Positions 50,142 to 59,573 are shown, counted from the stretch's first letter. The stretch is DNA of 64,000 bases from Candidatus Merdivicinus excrementipullorum (GCA_018716725.1 DVJP01000039.1:42945-106944); one strand, 5' to 3'. The notes: generated by a model not told the origin, from the letters alone. A program made the numbers and translations.

Positions 50142-51620
50142 TTATTCCACCGCGATTTCCACTGCGCTGCAAGGCGGCAGGGTAAAATTCAGCCCGCTTG
50201 GGGTGACGGATACCCCGGCAAAAGCCTGGATGCCAACGGTTTCCGGGTTTTCAAAGGTGTTATAGGCGTCCATGGGGCCTGTCAGAATCCGGGCGGAAAC
50301 TTTGCCGGCTTCCCGTCCCAAAACCGCACAGTCCACCGGACAGGGTTCCGATGCCGAGAGGTTGGCGGCCGTAATATGCATTACGCCGCTTTCACCCTCC
50401 GAAGCAGACAGCGTAAGCTGCGGAACCTGTTCCCCTAAAAGCAGGCCGGTTTTTCCCGTTTCGACGGAGGTCTCCAGCAAATCCGCGTCCTGATGGCGCT
50501 GATAAAGGTCAAACACATGGTATGTGGGGGTAAGGAGCATCTTCTCGCCTTCCGTGAGGATGACAGCCTGCAAAACATTGACCATCTGGGCAATATTGGC
50601 CATCCGCACCCGGTCGCTGTGGGCGTTGAAAATATTTAAGGTCAGCGCCGCTACCATAGCGTCCCGCATGGTGTTCTGCTGGTAAAGGAAGCCGGGATTG
50701 GTGCCGGGTTCCACATCATACCAGGTCCCCCATTCGTCCACCATAAGCCCAATGCGCTTTTCCGGGTCGTACCGGTCCATAATGGCGCTGTGGCGGGTAA
50801 TAAGCTCCTCCATTTTTGCCGCCCGGTACAATGTACGGTAATAAAGCTCCTCGTTAAACTCGGTGGCGCTGGTTTTATTCTCCCAGTCTTTTCCAGGCAC
50901 GGTATAGTAGTGGAGGGAAATGCCGTCCATATACGGCCCCGCGATGCTCATAACGGTGTCCATCCACTCATAGTCGGCAGCGTTCGGCCCGCAGGCAATG
51001 CGGAAAATGCGGTTATCTCCGTAATTGCGCAGATAGGTTTGGTACCGCCGGTACTCGTCGGCATAATAGGAAGGGCGCATATTGCCGCCGCAGCCCCAGT
51101 TTTCGTTGCCGACGCCGAAATATTTGATTTTCCAGGGGGCTTCCCGGCCGTTTTCCTTGCGCCAGCCGGCCATGGGGGACACCCCGTCAAAGGTCATGTA
51201 CTCCACCCACTCGCTCATTTCCCGGACGGTGCCGGAGCCGACGTTGCCGTTAATATAAGGCTCGCACCCCACCTGGCGGCAGAATTCCAAAAACTCATGG
51301 GTGCCAAAGGAATTATCCTCCAAAACGCCGCCCCAATGGGTATTGATCATTTTTTTCCGGGATTCTTTGGGGCCTACCCCGTCTTTCCAGTGGTATTCGT
51401 CGGCAAAGCAGCCGCCGGGCCAGCGCAGCACCGGGACTTTGATATTTTTCAGCGCCTCCACAACATCAGTGCGCATCCCGTTGACATTGGGGATTTTGGA
51501 ATCTTCCCCCACATACAGGCCGTTATAAATGCACCGGCCCAGGTGTTCCGAAAAATGCCCGTAGATATTTTTGTTGATCCGGGATTTTTTCTTTGCCGCG
51601 TTAATGATAACCTTTGCCAT
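50142..51620 (-). CDS. Intracellular alpha-L-arabinofuranosidase, GH51
   Basis: A 492-aa GH51 enzyme that removes arabinose from arabino-oligosaccharides. Family features are [20 protein letters not shown] near the start, [17 protein letters not shown], the acid/base Glu in [12 protein letters not shown] and the nucleophile Glu in [11 protein letters not shown]. There is no signal peptide, so it acts in the cytoplasm on imported sugars. No arabinose transport or metabolic genes are adjacent. AAAAAGGAGGCGGTTTT precedes the ATG. Confidence 0.96.
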   Translation of the reverse strand: MAKVIINAAKKKSRINKNIYGHFSEHLGRCIYNGLYVGEDSKIPNVNGMRTDVVEALKNIKVPVLRWPGGCFADEYHWKDGVGPKESRKKMINTHWGGVLEDNSFGTHEFLEFCRQVGCEPYINGNVGSGTVREMSEWVEYMTFDGVSPMAGWRKENGREAPWKIKYFGVGNENWGCGGNMRPSYYADEYRRYQTYLRNYGDNRIFRIACGPNAADYEWMDTVMSIAGPYMDGISLHYYTVPGKDWENKTSATEFNEELYYRTLYRAAKMEELITRHSAIMDRYDPEKRIGLMVDEWGTWYDVEPGTNPGFLYQQNTMRDAMVAALTLNIFNAHSDRVRMANIAQMVNVLQAVILTEGEKMLLTPTYHVFDLYQRHQDADLLETSVETGKTGLLLGEQVPQLTLSASEGESGVMHITAANLSASEPCPVDCAVLGREAGKVSARILTGPMDAYNTFENPETVGIQAFAGVSVTPSGLNFTLPPCSAVEIAVE

Positions 51621-51706
51621 AAAACCGCCTCCTTTTTTCTTGATTTTATTATACTACACTAACTGCGGAATGCAAGAGGCAATTTTTAAGCGGGAAAACA
51701 GGTAAA

Positions 51707-51733
51707 TTAGCACTCTTTGTGTTTGAGTGCTAA
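51707..51733. promoter_or_regulatory. CIRCE operator
   Basis: TTAGCACTC, a 9-nt spacer and GAGTGCTAA: an exact match to the HrcA-binding CIRCE consensus. It lies 162 nt upstream of hsp20. Confidence 0.95.
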
Positions 51734-51783
51734 TATTTACTCCTGGTTCACAAAAATAGAATAGTTTCGTTACAAAGGCGGGG

Positions 51784-51789
51784 TATACT
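51784..51789 (+). promoter_or_regulatory. Possible -10 element of hsp20
   Basis: TATACT about 107 nt upstream of the ATG. The -35 is poor; TAGAAT at 51757-51762 is an alternative. Confidence 0.35.
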
Positions 51790-51895
51790 AAGAATTGTTG
51801 AAAGGGTAAGAAGCCCGGAAGACCGAAGCGGCGCGGCGCCCGCGCAGAGTACGCCGCCGGAAAAAATTTTTGAAGCGCGGAGAATGGAGTATATT

Positions 51896-52315
51896 ATGTT
51901 TGGCATGATTCCTTTCACCCGTGAAGAAAACAACCTTTGGAACGAATGGAACAATTTAGAAAAGAGCCTGTTTGGCAGTATGAACGGCGGCCAGTTCCGC
52001 TGCGATATTAAAGACGAAGGCGACAAATACGTAATGGAAGCGGAGCTGCCCGGATTCCAGAAGGAAGACATTTCCGTTGACGTTCAGGACGACCGCCTGA
52101 TTATCACCGCCCGTCACAACAGCGAAAAAGAGGAGAAGAAGGACAATTACCTGCGCCGGGAACGCCAGTACGGCTCCTTCTGCCGGACCTTCGACCTGTC
52201 CGGTATCCAAGCGGACAATATTTCCGCCTCCTACCAAAACGGCATTCTGGAGCTTAATCTGCCGAAACAGCAGGCCCAGGTTCCCGCAAAACGCACCATC
52301 GCCATTGAAGGCTAA
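51896..52315 (+). CDS. Small heat shock protein Hsp20
   Basis: A 139-aa alpha-crystallin-domain chaperone that holds unfolding proteins under stress. The start MFGMIPFTREENNLW resembles other clostridial Hsp18 proteins. The crystallin domain runs from about residue 35 (FRCDIKDEGDKYVMEAELPG) to the conserved YQNGILELNLPK (the GxLxL-type signature). Regulation by HrcA is likely from the CIRCE element. A GC-rich hairpin follows the stop. Confidence 0.94.
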   Translation: MFGMIPFTREENNLWNEWNNLEKSLFGSMNGGQFRCDIKDEGDKYVMEAELPGFQKEDISVDVQDDRLIITARHNSEKEEKKDNYLRRERQYGSFCRTFDLSGIQADNISASYQNGILELNLPKQQAQVPAKRTIAIEG

Positions 52316-52324
52316 CGCTTGATT

Positions 52325-52355
52325 GCTGCCGCCCCGGTTTTACTGGGGCGGCAGC
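52325..52355 (+). terminator. Hairpin after hsp20
   Basis: GCTGCCGCCCC pairs with GGGGCGGCAGC (11 bp) around GGTTTTACT. The following T-tract is weak. Confidence 0.6.
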
Positions 52356-52384
52356 TTGTCGAAAAGGAGAGTATGGTTTTGCAA

Positions 52385-52545
52385 ATTGCACCAAGGCATG
52401 TGGTTTGCTTACGCAAATAAGCTGTGTAAAAAACTTTGGCAAGATTCAAAATTTGCTTTTGCAAAGCAAAATCAAATTGCGGGGTCATCCGCGGCGGGTC
52501 TGCACGTCATGAATTGATACATCAATTCATGACTCCGCTTTTTTC
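52385..52545. repeat. AT-rich hairpin element, second copy of the 14.2 kb element
   Basis: It shares TTGCTTACGCAAATAAGC, AAGATTCAAAATTTG, a TTTGCTTT/AAAGCAAA palindrome and GGTCATCCGCGG with 14204-14310. It ends in GTCATGAATTGAT/ATCAATTCATGAC (13-bp arms). There is no gene here. Confidence 0.75.
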
Positions 52546-52669
52546 TTTTCAGACGGCATCTCAATTCGGTCCGACACAATCATCCCCCCGAAAATAATCA
52601 AAAAGCCAGTTTTGCTGCGAATAAATTTATTGTATACTGTTTTTAAGAAAAACACAAGAGGGAAACCAC

Positions 52670-52918
52670 CTGTCCAACCGGGAACGCTTCGCCGCCGTTT
52701 TAAACGGCCAAAACCTGACCGCCTGCCCATGATGAAGCCTGGCCGCAGACTGTTGGGAGAAGGGGAAGGCGCTGAAAATCCAGGGACTGGACATCTTGCA
52801 AAAATAGTTGGGGGCGGATACCTTTTTAATGAATCCTTGGGCTGCCGGCCCTCCTTTTTGGGGGGAGTGGCATTCTTTTTTGCCTGCAAAACCAGCCCAT
52901 TTGCGTATGAAATTGTGA
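52670..52918 (+). pseudogene. Decayed 5' fragment, possibly of a uroporphyrinogen decarboxylase-family methyltransferase
   Basis: Read from a CTG at 52670, one frame gives SNRERFAAVLNGQNL followed by ACP and two adjacent stops. It then continues with DCWEKGKALKIQGLD, a third stop, LGADTFLMNPWAAG and a final TGA. The NRERFxAVLN opening followed by a Trp-rich stretch resembles N-termini of URO-D/MtaA-type proteins. A TATACT element and a GAGGG site lie upstream. Three internal stops and the abrupt end argue for a dead gene. The family call is tentative. Confidence 0.4.
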
Positions 52919-53019
52919 GATTTCCCATTTTATACGAAAATCCGCCGGTTTCATTGAAAAACAGCCGGTTTTATGGTATGATGAAAGAATAAGTTTTGCA
53001 GTAAATGGGGGAAATCATT

Positions 53020-54033
53020 ATGGCAGTTTCAGCACTCAGCCTTCCGGAAGGGTACCGGTCCACGCTGGATATCCTTCAGACGGAAATTGCAATCAAGCTG
53101 GTGAAGGATACTTTTGAACGGGAGCTGGCAGATAAGCTCCATCTGATCCGGGTTTCCGCGCCTTTGTTTGTACGGACCGGCAGCGGCATCAACGACGACC
53201 TAAACGGCGTGGAGCGCCCGGTAGGCTTTGACATTTCGGATATTGGGGCGAATGTGGAAATTGTCCACTCCCTGGCAAAATGGAAGCGCCTGGCCCTGAA
53301 ACGCTACGGCTTCGGCCCCAACACCGGCCTGTACACCGACATGAACGCTATCCGGCGGGATGAGGAGCTGGACAATCTCCATTCCGTTTATGTGGACCAG
53401 TGGGACTGGGAAAAGATCATCACCCCGGAAACCCGCACCCCGGAAACCCTCCGCCACACGGTCCGGCGGGTCATGCGGGCTTTAAAAGAAACGGAGGACG
53501 CCCTTCACCGGGCCAATCCGGAGCTGACGCCCATGATTTCGGAGCAGGTGACCTTTTTATCCGCCCAGGAGCTGCTGGACCGGTATCCCGGCCTTTCTCC
53601 CAAGGAACGGGAAAACGCGGCGGCCAAGGAATTCGGCACCGTGTTCATTATGGGCATCGGCGGCAAGCTGTCCGACGGCAAGCCCCACGACGGCCGGGCG
53701 CCGGATTACGACGACTGGGATTTGAACGGGGACATTTTGGTGTGGTACCCCGTATTGAACCGGGCGGTGGAGCTGTCCTCCATGGGTATCCGGGTCAACG
53801 CCGAGTCCCTGAAAAAACAGCTGGCGTTGGCGGGCTGCCCGGAACGGGAGAAGCTTTCCTACCACCGGATGCTGCTGGATGGGGAGCTGCCCTTGACCAT
53901 CGGCGGCGGCATCGGCCAGTCGCGGCTTTGCATGGTGATGCTTCACAAAGCCCACATCGGCGAGGTGCAGGCTTCCGTTTGGGACGATGAAACCATCAAA
54001 ACCTGCACGGAGCATCAGATCACATTACTGTAA
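53020..54033 (+). CDS. asnA: Aspartate-ammonia ligase AsnA
   Basis: A 337-aa ammonia-dependent asparagine synthetase, a relative of class II aspartyl-tRNA synthetases. Motifs include YRSTLDILQTEIAIKLVKDT near the start, GSGINDDLNGVERPVGF, NTGLYTDMNAIRRDEELDN, VYVDQWDWEKII and the C-terminal GGGIGQSRLCMVML. It makes asparagine from aspartate, ATP and NH4+. The ATG is preceded by GGGGGAAAT. It is 11 nt before glnN, forming an ammonia-assimilation pair. Confidence 0.97.
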   Translation: MAVSALSLPEGYRSTLDILQTEIAIKLVKDTFERELADKLHLIRVSAPLFVRTGSGINDDLNGVERPVGFDISDIGANVEIVHSLAKWKRLALKRYGFGPNTGLYTDMNAIRRDEELDNLHSVYVDQWDWEKIITPETRTPETLRHTVRRVMRALKETEDALHRANPELTPMISEQVTFLSAQELLDRYPGLSPKERENAAAKEFGTVFIMGIGGKLSDGKPHDGRAPDYDDWDLNGDILVWYPVLNRAVELSSMGIRVNAESLKKQLALAGCPEREKLSYHRMLLDGELPLTIGGGIGQSRLCMVMLHKAHIGEVQASVWDDETIKTCTEHQITLL

Positions 54034-54044
54034 GGAGGCCCTTC

Positions 54045-56129
54045 ATGAGTTACGATTTTTCGCAGTTTGGCTGCCAGGTGTTTAACGATACGGTCATGCG
54101 GGAAAAGCTGTCCCGCAGCACCTACCGTTCCCTGCGCCACTCCATTGACGACGGCGCGCCCTTAGGCCCGGAGGTTGCCGAGGTGGTGGCTTCCGCCATG
54201 AAGGACTGGGCGGTAGAACAGGGCGCGGCCCATTTCACCCACTGGTTCCAGCCCATGACCTCCTTTACCGCAGGCAAGCACGACAGCTTCCTGACCCCTG
54301 CTAAGGACGGCCGGGCCATTTTGGAATTTTCCGGCAAGGAATTGATTGTAGGCGAGCCGGACGCCTCCTCCTTCCCCAACGGGGGCCTGCGCAACACCTT
54401 CGAGGCCCGGGGCTACACCTCCTGGGACTGCACCTCTCCGGCCTTTGTCCGGGAAGGGACCCTTTACATCCCCACGGCCTTTTACTCCTATACCGGCGAG
54501 GCCCTGGACACCAAGACCCCCCTGCTGCGCTCCAATGAGGCGATTGCCAGGGAGGCTCTGCGGGTGCTGAAAGCCTTCGGCAGCACCACCGCCACCCGGG
54601 TCAGCCCCACCGTCGGGGCCGAGCAGGAATATTTCCTGGTGGACCGGGAGAAATACGAGCAGCGGCTGGACTTAAAGCTCTGCGGCCGGACCTTATTCGG
54701 CGCGCGGCCGGCCAAGGGCCAGGAGATGGAGGACCATTACTGCGGCCGCATCCGGCTCCGGGTCCGGCAGTTTATGCGGGAGCTGGACGAAGCCCTCTGG
54801 GATTTGGGCGTCCCGGTAAAAACCGAGCACAACGAGGCGGCTCCCGCCCAGCACGAGCTGGCCCCCATTTTTGAGCAGGTCAACGTGGCCGCCGACCACA
54901 ACCAGCTGATTATGGAAGTGATCCGGGAAATCGCCAAGAAAAACGGCCTGGCCTGCCTCCTTCACGAAAAGCCCTTTGAAGGGATCAACGGTTCCGGCAA
55001 GCACAACAACTGGTCCCTGTCCACGGACGACGGCCAGAACCTGCTGGACCCGGGCAAAACCCCTTACGAAAACATGCAGTTTTTGGTTTTCCTGTCCGCT
55101 GTTATTACGGCGGTGGACAACCACGCCGACCTGCTGCGGATGAGCGCCGCCAGCGCCGGCAACGACTTCCGCTTAGGCGGCCATGAGGCTCCCCCGGCCA
55201 TCATCTCCATTTTCTTAGGGGACCAGCTCACCGACATTTTAGAGCACATCGCCCACGGGGACGTGGTGGAGCAGACCCCCTCCTGCATCCTGGAAACCGG
55301 CGTAGCCACCCTGCCCAAGCTCCCCCGGGACGGCTCCGACCGGAACCGCACCTCCCCCTTCGCCTTTACCGGCAACAAATTCGAGTTCCGCATGGTGGGG
55401 TCCTCCGCTTCCATCGCCGTGTCCAGCTACATCCTGAACACTATTGTGGCCGACTCCCTGTCCCAGATTGCCGACCGGCTGGAAACCTGCGCCGACTTTG
55501 ACGCGGAAATCCAGAAGATTGTCCAGGAAACCGTCCGGGATCACGGCCGGGTGATTTTCAACGGCAACAACTACACCGACGAATGGGTGGAGGAAGCCGA
55601 ACGCCGGGGACTGCCCAACTTCCGCAACACAGTGGACGCCATCTCCGCCATGATCGCGCCCAAAAACATCGCCCTCATGGAGAAATTCCACGTCATGTCC
55701 GGCGCCGAGTGCCAGGCCCGGTATGAAATCATGCTGGAAAACTACTGCAAGCTGGTGAGCATCGAGGGGGCCACTATGTGCGAAATGTCCCGCCGCCAGA
55801 TCCTTCCCGCCGTCACGGAATTCGCCGGGAAAATGGCCCAGTCCTACAGCCAGCTGAAGGCCGCCGGCGTGGAAAATGAGGCGGTTCTGAACCTGGTCAA
55901 ACAGCTTTCCGGATACATCACCGAAATGGAACGGGTCACCAGCCAGCTGGAAGGCGCGCTGAATACCTGCACCGGCATCACCGACCATTTTGAGGACGCC
56001 AAATATCACCGGGACACCATCCGCACCCTGATGGAGGAGCTGCGGGGCGTTTCCGACCGGATGGAAACAATGGTTTCCGCCGAAGCCTGGCCCATCCCCA
56101 CTTACGCCGACCTGCTTTACCGGGTATAA
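54045..56129 (+). CDS. glnN: Glutamine synthetase type III
   Basis: A 694-aa GSIII, the long class found in Bacteroides and Clostridia. Characteristic parts are HFTHWFQPMTSFTAGKHDSF, GAEQEYFLVDREKY, NEAAPAQHELAPIFEQVN, and the nucleotide/Glu-binding region GINGSGKHNNWSLS. It makes glutamine from glutamate and ammonia. The C-terminal helical region (about residues 590-690) is also typical. AAGGAGG precedes the ATG. A bidirectional terminator follows. Confidence 0.98.
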   Translation: MSYDFSQFGCQVFNDTVMREKLSRSTYRSLRHSIDDGAPLGPEVAEVVASAMKDWAVEQGAAHFTHWFQPMTSFTAGKHDSFLTPAKDGRAILEFSGKELIVGEPDASSFPNGGLRNTFEARGYTSWDCTSPAFVREGTLYIPTAFYSYTGEALDTKTPLLRSNEAIAREALRVLKAFGSTTATRVSPTVGAEQEYFLVDREKYEQRLDLKLCGRTLFGARPAKGQEMEDHYCGRIRLRVRQFMRELDEALWDLGVPVKTEHNEAAPAQHELAPIFEQVNVAADHNQLIMEVIREIAKKNGLACLLHEKPFEGINGSGKHNNWSLSTDDGQNLLDPGKTPYENMQFLVFLSAVITAVDNHADLLRMSAASAGNDFRLGGHEAPPAIISIFLGDQLTDILEHIAHGDVVEQTPSCILETGVATLPKLPRDGSDRNRTSPFAFTGNKFEFRMVGSSASIAVSSYILNTIVADSLSQIADRLETCADFDAEIQKIVQETVRDHGRVIFNGNNYTDEWVEEAERRGLPNFRNTVDAISAMIAPKNIALMEKFHVMSGAECQARYEIMLENYCKLVSIEGATMCEMSRRQILPAVTEFAGKMAQSYSQLKAAGVENEAVLNLVKQLSGYITEMERVTSQLEGALNTCTGITDHFEDAKYHRDTIRTLMEELRGVSDRMETMVSAEAWPIPTYADLLYRV

Positions 56130-56146
56130 GACTCCCATAGAACACA

Positions 56147-56180
56147 AAATACGCCGTCCCGTTTTGGGGCGGCGTATTTT
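56147..56180. terminator. Bidirectional terminator between glnN and cytidine deaminase
   Basis: AAAATACGCCG pairs with CGGCGTATTTT, with CCC/GGG closing a GTTTT loop. Confidence 0.9.
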
Positions 56181-56196
56181 GCCATTTTCAAACTTT

Positions 56197-56598
56197 TTAA
56201 TCACGGGGATCCCATTTTTTCCAGTCATAAGGCAGTAAATCCCCCAGCGTGCAGGTTTTCCAGCCGGGAAGCAGGACGTCCGCATACCGGTTATCCGGGT
56301 GCAGGGAGGTGAGGAATTCCCGGCACCGTCCGCAGGGGGGCATAATTTCCCCGTCCCAGCCCACCGCCGCAACCGCCAGGATTTTGGATTCCCCGGCGGT
56401 AATCATGGCGGCGGCCGCGGCGTGCTCGGCGCAGAAGCCGATGGAACAGGCAATGTCGATGCAGACGCCGGTGTAGATTTGGCCGTTGGCAGCCAAGATG
56501 GCGGCCCCTACGCCCCCGGCTTCGGCGTATTCTGTGAGTTTCCGGGGATTCACTACGGATTTGGCGGCGTCATATAATTTTTGTGCGAAATCCTTCAC
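56197..56598 (-). CDS. cdd: Cytidine deaminase
   Basis: A 133-aa zinc deaminase converting cytidine to uridine. The catalytic Cys-Ala-Glu motif is in SIGFCAEHAAAAAM and the other two zinc Cys are in MPPCGRCREFL. The Arg of the usual CAER motif is His here, as in some clostridial members. The length is normal. AAAGGAGC precedes the ATG. It is 27 nt after the phosphatase gene. Confidence 0.9.
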   Translation of the reverse strand: MKDFAQKLYDAAKSVVNPRKLTEYAEAGGVGAAILAANGQIYTGVCIDIACSIGFCAEHAAAAAMITAGESKILAVAAVGWDGEIMPPCGRCREFLTSLHPDNRYADVLLPGWKTCTLGDLLPYDWKKWDPRD

Positions 56599-56625
56599 GG
56601 AAATGCTCCTTTCTCCCGCTTCAAG

Positions 56626-57210
56626 TTACGGATTGCGGTTTTCAAACTGTTTGTGGATAAAGAAGTGCTCTTTCCTTCCCAGATATGTTTTCCCTTCAAA
56701 ATCCAGTTCCAGAATGTAGGGCATCCAGTCTATGATCCGAAAGAAATCCTCGCACCCAAAATCCGGCTCCAGATAGTTGAGGATACTGCTCAAGGCAGTC
56801 CCATGGGTCCCGATCATCACGGTTTTCCCCGGATTCTGCTCCAAAATTTCCATCACAGCGGCAACATTGCGCTTCTGCGCCATGGCAATGGACTCGCCGC
56901 CAGGTTCGTGATAGTCAAAATCCGCCCACCGTTTTTGAATCATTTCGCGGCCGTTTCCATTGGTTCCGGATTCCCGTTCCCGGAGCCGTTCGTCCGTATG
57001 GATCTCTTTTTGCCAATATTCCGCCGCAGATTTTATGGTATCCACACTTCGCCGGTAAGGGCTGCTGTATACAATATCCGGCGGGACATTCCGGAAAAAT
57101 TCCAGCACTTTATTGGTGTCCTGCATTCCCTCAGCAGTCAAAGGCCGGGTCCTGTCCTCTTTCCAGGAGTGCTGCGGCTGCGCGTGGCGTACAAAAAATA
57201 GCCGGGTCAT
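56626..57210 (-). CDS. Histidine phosphatase family protein
   Basis: A 194-aa phosphoglycerate mutase-like phosphatase. The catalytic His is in FVRHAQPQHS, where the usual RHG is RHA; the second Arg is near VYSSPYRRSVDTI, and the second catalytic His is in VMIGTHGTALSSIL. The substrate is unknown. Its ATG overlaps the PHP gene stop (ATGA), so it is coupled to the hydrogenase regulatory module, at least in translation. Confidence 0.88.
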   Translation of the reverse strand: MTRLFFVRHAQPQHSWKEDRTRPLTAEGMQDTNKVLEFFRNVPPDIVYSSPYRRSVDTIKSAAEYWQKEIHTDERLRERESGTNGNGREMIQKRWADFDYHEPGGESIAMAQKRNVAAVMEILEQNPGKTVMIGTHGTALSSILNYLEPDFGCEDFFRIIDWMPYILELDFEGKTYLGRKEHFFIHKQFENRNP

Positions 57211-57920
57211 TCCAATCCTCCAAATCTTTTCAGGATTTCCTCCACCGAAAGTTCCGCCAATTCCAACGACCGGGCCTCGTGGCCGGACATGGTTTCCAAA
57301 TCGTGGGCGTCGGAATCGGTGATGACAAAATACTCCTCCCCATCGGGCGGGGCAAACCCACGGTCAACGCCGCCGGGGCTTACCTCCACCGTTTTCACAT
57401 CCAGTTCCGGCGGGATGACGCCAAGGCTTGAGATAACCGAATAGGCGGACTTATCAATGTGTGCGGGAATGGGAACGCCGCCGTATCCCCGCACCTTCTC
57501 AAACACCGTGTCAATGGGGAACATAGCGGCGTTAATCAGCAATTTTTCCAGTTCTCCGGTTTCCCGGTCGTTTTCATCCAAAATCCGCTGGAAGCCGAAA
57601 ACCTCCGGCTTGTTGCGGACGGGCGGTAAAGCGGCGTATAATTCCTCCCCCATTTCCAATGCGGCCTCCACGCTGGGGAACAGGGACAGGATGTGGGCTT
57701 CCTCCGCCGTGGTGATTTCCATAGCCGGGATGAGCAAAAGCCCCGCTTCCTCCGCCAGTTTCCGCAGGGCGGGCAGGTTCCGGGCCGTATTGTGGTCGGC
57801 CACGGCAAAAACAGAAAGCCCCAATATCTGGGCCATGCCCACGATATTGTTGGGGGTCATTTCCTCCTCGCCGCAGGGGGAAAGGCAGGAGTGGATGTGG
57901 AGGTCGTAGGGGGCTAACAC
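57207..57920 (-). CDS. PHP-domain phosphoesterase of the hydrogenase regulatory cluster
   Basis: A 237-aa PHP protein starting at GTG behind AAGGAG; the GTG overlaps the previous stop as GTGTTAG. All four metal-binding motifs are present: YDLHIHSCLSPCGEE, FAVADHNTARN, VPIPAHIDKS and VITDSDAHDLE. Relatives hydrolyse phosphate esters such as nucleotides. In many Clostridia this gene sits with DRTGG and [FeFe]-hydrogenase-like genes, as here. The track start lies 66 nt too early, inside the DRTGG gene. Confidence 0.88.
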   Translation of the reverse strand: MLAPYDLHIHSCLSPCGEEEMTPNNIVGMAQILGLSVFAVADHNTARNLPALRKLAEEAGLLLIPAMEITTAEEAHILSLFPSVEAALEMGEELYAALPPVRNKPEVFGFQRILDENDRETGELEKLLINAAMFPIDTVFEKVRGYGGVPIPAHIDKSAYSVISSLGVIPPELDVKTVEVSPGGVDRGFAPPDGEEYFVITDSDAHDLETMSGHEARSLELAELSVEEILKRFGGLE

Positions 57921-58252
57921 AGCTTTAACTCCTTGCCCAGCTTCAAGGCAACGGAAAAGGCGGATTCTTCCGTTTCCAGCACGCACACCTCCTGCTGATT
58001 GGCCCGGGCGATGCAGGCTTCGTCAAAGTGGATGCCCTCGCAGAGGATGACGCAGGCCACGTCCGCCAGCACCGCCACGGCGATGGTATTGACGTTGGCC
58101 ATGACCGTTACGAAGGCGTCGTTTTCCTTGGCCCGGCCCATGACCAGGCTCAGCAGGTCGCAGCAATATGCCCCCTCTATGTCCCGGCAGCCGCCGCTGC
58201 CCTCATTGACCACGGAAAAGCCGTATTTTTGGGCAAATTCAATGGGTGTCAT
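57914..58252 (-). CDS. DRTGG-like regulatory protein (second copy)
   Basis: A 112-aa protein resembling DRTGG-domain proteins from hydrogenase loci: YCCDLLSLVMGRAKENDAFV followed by TVMANVNTIAVAVLADVACV. It aligns over much of its length with the 124-aa DRTGG protein at 60107, so the locus has two paralogues. These domains are thought to bind adenine nucleotides. It overlaps the hydrogenase-like gene by 14 nt and the PHP gene by 7 nt. All are probably coupled. Confidence 0.78.
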   Translation of the reverse strand: MTPIEFAQKYGFSVVNEGSGGCRDIEGAYCCDLLSLVMGRAKENDAFVTVMANVNTIAVAVLADVACVILCEGIHFDEACIARANQQEVCVLETEESAFSVALKLGKELKLC

Positions 58253-59573
58253 CCGTTTTCTCCTCCTTTTCCTCCGTCCGGAAGGGGGCGGGAACCGCCT
58301 GCTCCAGCCGGTGCAGGTCCTTTAACAGTACATGGATGCTGTCCTTATAATGGAAAATGCAGTCGTCCACCGACGCAAGCCCCCGAACCACGTCCTCCGC
58401 CAAGGCCCGGCAGGAGGGCGCGCCGCAGGAACCGCAGTCCAGGCCTTCCAGGGAATTGCAGATTTCCTCCACCTTTTCCATTTTTTCCATAGCCGCCCAC
58501 ATGTCCTCGTCCAGCTTGAGGACCGGCACAAATTCCAAGGGGGTATCCCACAACAGCCCCGGTTCCACTGTATCCATATGGTTTACGCTCACCGGCAGGT
58601 GTTTGCGGATGCGGTACAGCTTGGTTTTGGCTACATAGGGATTTTCCACGTTTAAAACGCCCCCCACGCACCCGCCGGAGCAGGCGTTTAGTTCGATAAA
58701 ATCCACATCCCGGAATTTTTCGTCCTCCAAATCCTCCAAAACCCGGATGACGTTTTCAATCCCGTCGGCGGCTAAGTAATTGTCGTTGAGGATCCCCGAG
58801 CACTCGCCGCTGCTGCTGCCCCAGGAAAGGCCGATTTTCCCGGATTCGGACAAGGGCTGCATAGGCTTCGCCGCCGTCTCCTTCATGACAGACACCAGCT
58901 TGGGGTAAATCTCGCTGACGGCGATGACCCCATCCACCGCGCTTTTTTCGGTGCCCAAGGGCATTTTGGTGGCGGTCACCTTGGCCGGGCAGGGGGAAAT
59001 GAAGATGGCCCCGATTTGCTCCGGGGGCAGGCCGGTTTTTTCCGCCGCCTCCTTTTTGGCCAGCCGCGCCGCCACCTCAATGGGGGCGTGGAGGGGCAGG
59101 ATATGGTCGATAAGCCCCGGGAACCGGACCCGGATGAGCCTGGTCACCGCCGGGCAGGCCGAGCTGATGACGGGCTTCGGGAGCTTCCCCTCCTTCATGA
59201 GGATGCGGGTAGCCGCCGAGACGATCTCCGCCGCCTTGGCCACCTCGAACACCTGGTCGAAGCCGAAGTCCAGCAGGGCGTTGAGGACAATGTCCACATC
59301 CTCCAGGTTATTGAACTGGGCCATAAAAGACGGGGCCGGCAGGGCAATAGTGTAAGGGTAATTGTTTAATATATCCAGGCCGTCGCAGGTGGCCCGCTTG
59401 GCGTGATGGGGGCAGACCCGGATGCACTCGCCGCAGTCAATGCAGCGTTCCTTAATAATGTACGCTTTTTTATTGCGGACCCGGATGGCCTCGGTGGGGC
59501 AGCGTTTGATGCAGTTGATGCACCCCATGCACTTATCCCGGTCCAAGGTCACCGAATGAAAAAATTCCTGCAT
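58239..59573 (-). CDS. [FeFe]-hydrogenase-like sensory protein with C-terminal Fe-S domain
   Basis: A 444-aa protein. Two N-terminal [4Fe-4S] motifs (CMGCINCIKRCPTEAI, CIDCGECIRVCPHH) precede a hydrogenase large-subunit domain. H-cluster ligand cysteines are kept: SSACPAV (L1), SPCPAK (L2) and ELNACSGGCVGG (L3). The proton-transfer Cys of the usual TSCCP motif is Ala, as known for sensory HydS-type enzymes, and the usual Glu of L2 is missing. The C-terminus has a four-Cys Fes domain (CNSLEGLDCGSCGAPSC) but no PAS domain. It probably senses H2 or redox state. The start follows GGAGG at 8 nt. Confidence 0.87.
   Translation of the reverse strand: MQEFFHSVTLDRDKCMGCINCIKRCPTEAIRVRNKKAYIIKERCIDCGECIRVCPHHAKRATCDGLDILNNYPYTIALPAPSFMAQFNNLEDVDIVLNALLDFGFDQVFEVAKAAEIVSAATRILMKEGKLPKPVISSACPAVTRLIRVRFPGLIDHILPLHAPIEVAARLAKKEAAEKTGLPPEQIGAIFISPCPAKVTATKMPLGTEKSAVDGVIAVSEIYPKLVSVMKETAAKPMQPLSESGKIGLSWGSSSGECSGILNDNYLAADGIENVIRVLEDLEDEKFRDVDFIELNACSGGCVGGVLNVENPYVAKTKLYRIRKHLPVSVNHMDTVEPGLLWDTPLEFVPVLKLDEDMWAAMEKMEKVEEICNSLEGLDCGSCGAPSCRALAEDVVRGLASVDDCIFHYKDSIHVLLKDLHRLEQAVPAPFRTEEKEEKTDDTH

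Noticed and set aside
55239-56372. 377-aa minus-strand ORF opposite glnN
   Set aside because: It is antisense to the well-supported GSIII gene and part of cytidine deaminase, has low-complexity Gly/His composition and no recognisable domain.
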